A DNA stretch of 64,000 nt from Oceanicola sp. 22II-s10i (GTDB lineage: Bacteria > Pseudomonadota > Alphaproteobacteria > Rhodobacterales > Rhodobacteraceae): positions 124,001-188,000 of the forward strand of contig NZ_AQQU01000006.1 of NCBI RefSeq assembly GCF_002210105.1, read 5' to 3'. Position 1 is the first letter of the stretch, and each line of letters opens with the position of its first letter. A program made the translations under genes and the position numbers. The notes beneath the pieces are model-generated. The model was not told the DNA's origin. It was given only the letters and a program-made list of their open reading frames with translations, and did no database searches. This document shows positions 63,751-64,000 of the stretch, piece by piece.

Positions 63751-64000
63751 ATGCTCGACACCGCCACCAACCGCCCGACCCTGCCGCCCGAGATCGCGCG
63801 CCGCCGCACGTTCGCGATCATCTCGCATCCGGACGCCGGCAAGACCACGCTGACCGAAAAGTTCCTGCTGTTCGGGGGCGCGATCCAGATGGCCGGACAG
63901 GTCCGCGCAAAGGGCGAGGCGCGGCGCACGCGTTCGGACTTCATGCAGATGGAAAAGGACCGAGGGATCTCGGTCTCGGCCTCGGCAATGTCGTTCGATT
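63751..64000 (+). CDS. prfC: Peptide chain release factor 3, N-terminal part (3' end outside window)
   Basis: The first 83 codons of a GTPase are present. The P-loop is in [15 protein letters not shown], followed by [20 protein letters not shown] (G2/switch I), as in RF3, which removes RF1/RF2 from ribosomes after peptide release. The gene runs off the window at base 64000. The start ATG 63751 is the first in frame and matches family starts ([14 protein letters not shown] follows about 17 residues in). EF-G or TypA are excluded by the RF3-specific [10 protein letters not shown]. Confidence 0.95.
   Translation, partial: MLDTATNRPTLPPEIARRRTFAIISHPDAGKTTLTEKFLLFGGAIQMAGQVRAKGEARRTRSDFMQMEKDRGISVSASAMSFD

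Overview
The window is GC-rich, densely packed chromosomal DNA of an alphaproteobacterium, most probably a Rhodobacteraceae/Roseobacter-group member. The evidence for this is the gene set and order (IbaG-grxD, zapA-coiled coil-tkt-gap, DUF5930-M23 with bactofilin, cobA-cobB, Hint-domain protein, cysS-cimA), an alphaproteobacterial-type LexA box (GAAC-N7-GAAC) before uvrA, and intergenic elements containing a GTATTTTTG..AGAAGCAGGGG core. I see no rRNA, tRNA, CRISPR array, insertion sequence, phage or plasmid signature. It reads as ordinary core chromosome with a few lineage-specific genes, and no stretch over 300 bases lacks a gene.

Layout. 1-1.5 kb: end of purL, then the BolA/IbaG and Grx4 Fe-S pair. 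1.6-10.8 kb: zapA, a coiled-coil gene, tkt, a hydroxyacid dehydrogenase, gap, a 47-residue membrane protein, hydrolases, coaD and a CBS protein. 10.8-18.2 kb: valine catabolism (LysR regulator, mmsA, acyl-CoA dehydrogenase, 3-hydroxyisobutyryl-CoA hydrolase, mmsB), interrupted by a secreted ricin-like protein, a YkgJ protein and an unknown gene. 18.3-19.8 kb: small membrane and secreted proteins. 19.9-28.1 kb: uvrA with an SOS box, rhodanese, lpd, DUF924, an MFS transporter and queA. 28.1-36.9 kb: a large AsmA-like protein, bcp, an ABC-F ATPase, DUF455, and an M23 peptidase overlapping a bactofilin. 36.9-43 kb: a sulfotransferase-like/hydrolase fusion, HNH protein, small enzymes and an AlkA-type glycosylase. 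43.2-46.7 kb: two coupled flavin-barrel genes, the second fused to GAF and a winged-helix-like end, followed by helically phased TTAGCA repeats and a berberine-bridge-type FAD oxidase. 46.8-64 kb: cobA and an unusual cobB, MFS, ald, cysS-(83 aa)-cimA, an orphan ABC ATPase, an SDR-AlkC pair, a Hint protein and the start of prfC.

How genes work together. The two valine-catabolic transcription units share a closely matching 48-bp upstream box, which makes the divergent LysR gene a candidate regulator. The M23-bactofilin pair probably acts in cell-wall shaping. Four copies of a 3' element (hairpin, then a T-rich core) lie just after stop codons, always in the same orientation relative to the gene they follow. 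Three genes have 10-11 bp stems that would cover their ribosome binding sites.

The best candidate for an undescribed system is 43.2-46.7 kb: a putative flavin/GAF one-component regulator, a phased repeat array and an adjacent covalent-FAD oxidase. Runners-up are the sulfotransferase-like/hydrolase fusion and the CobB homologue lacking both its P-loop lysine and its amidotransferase cysteine.
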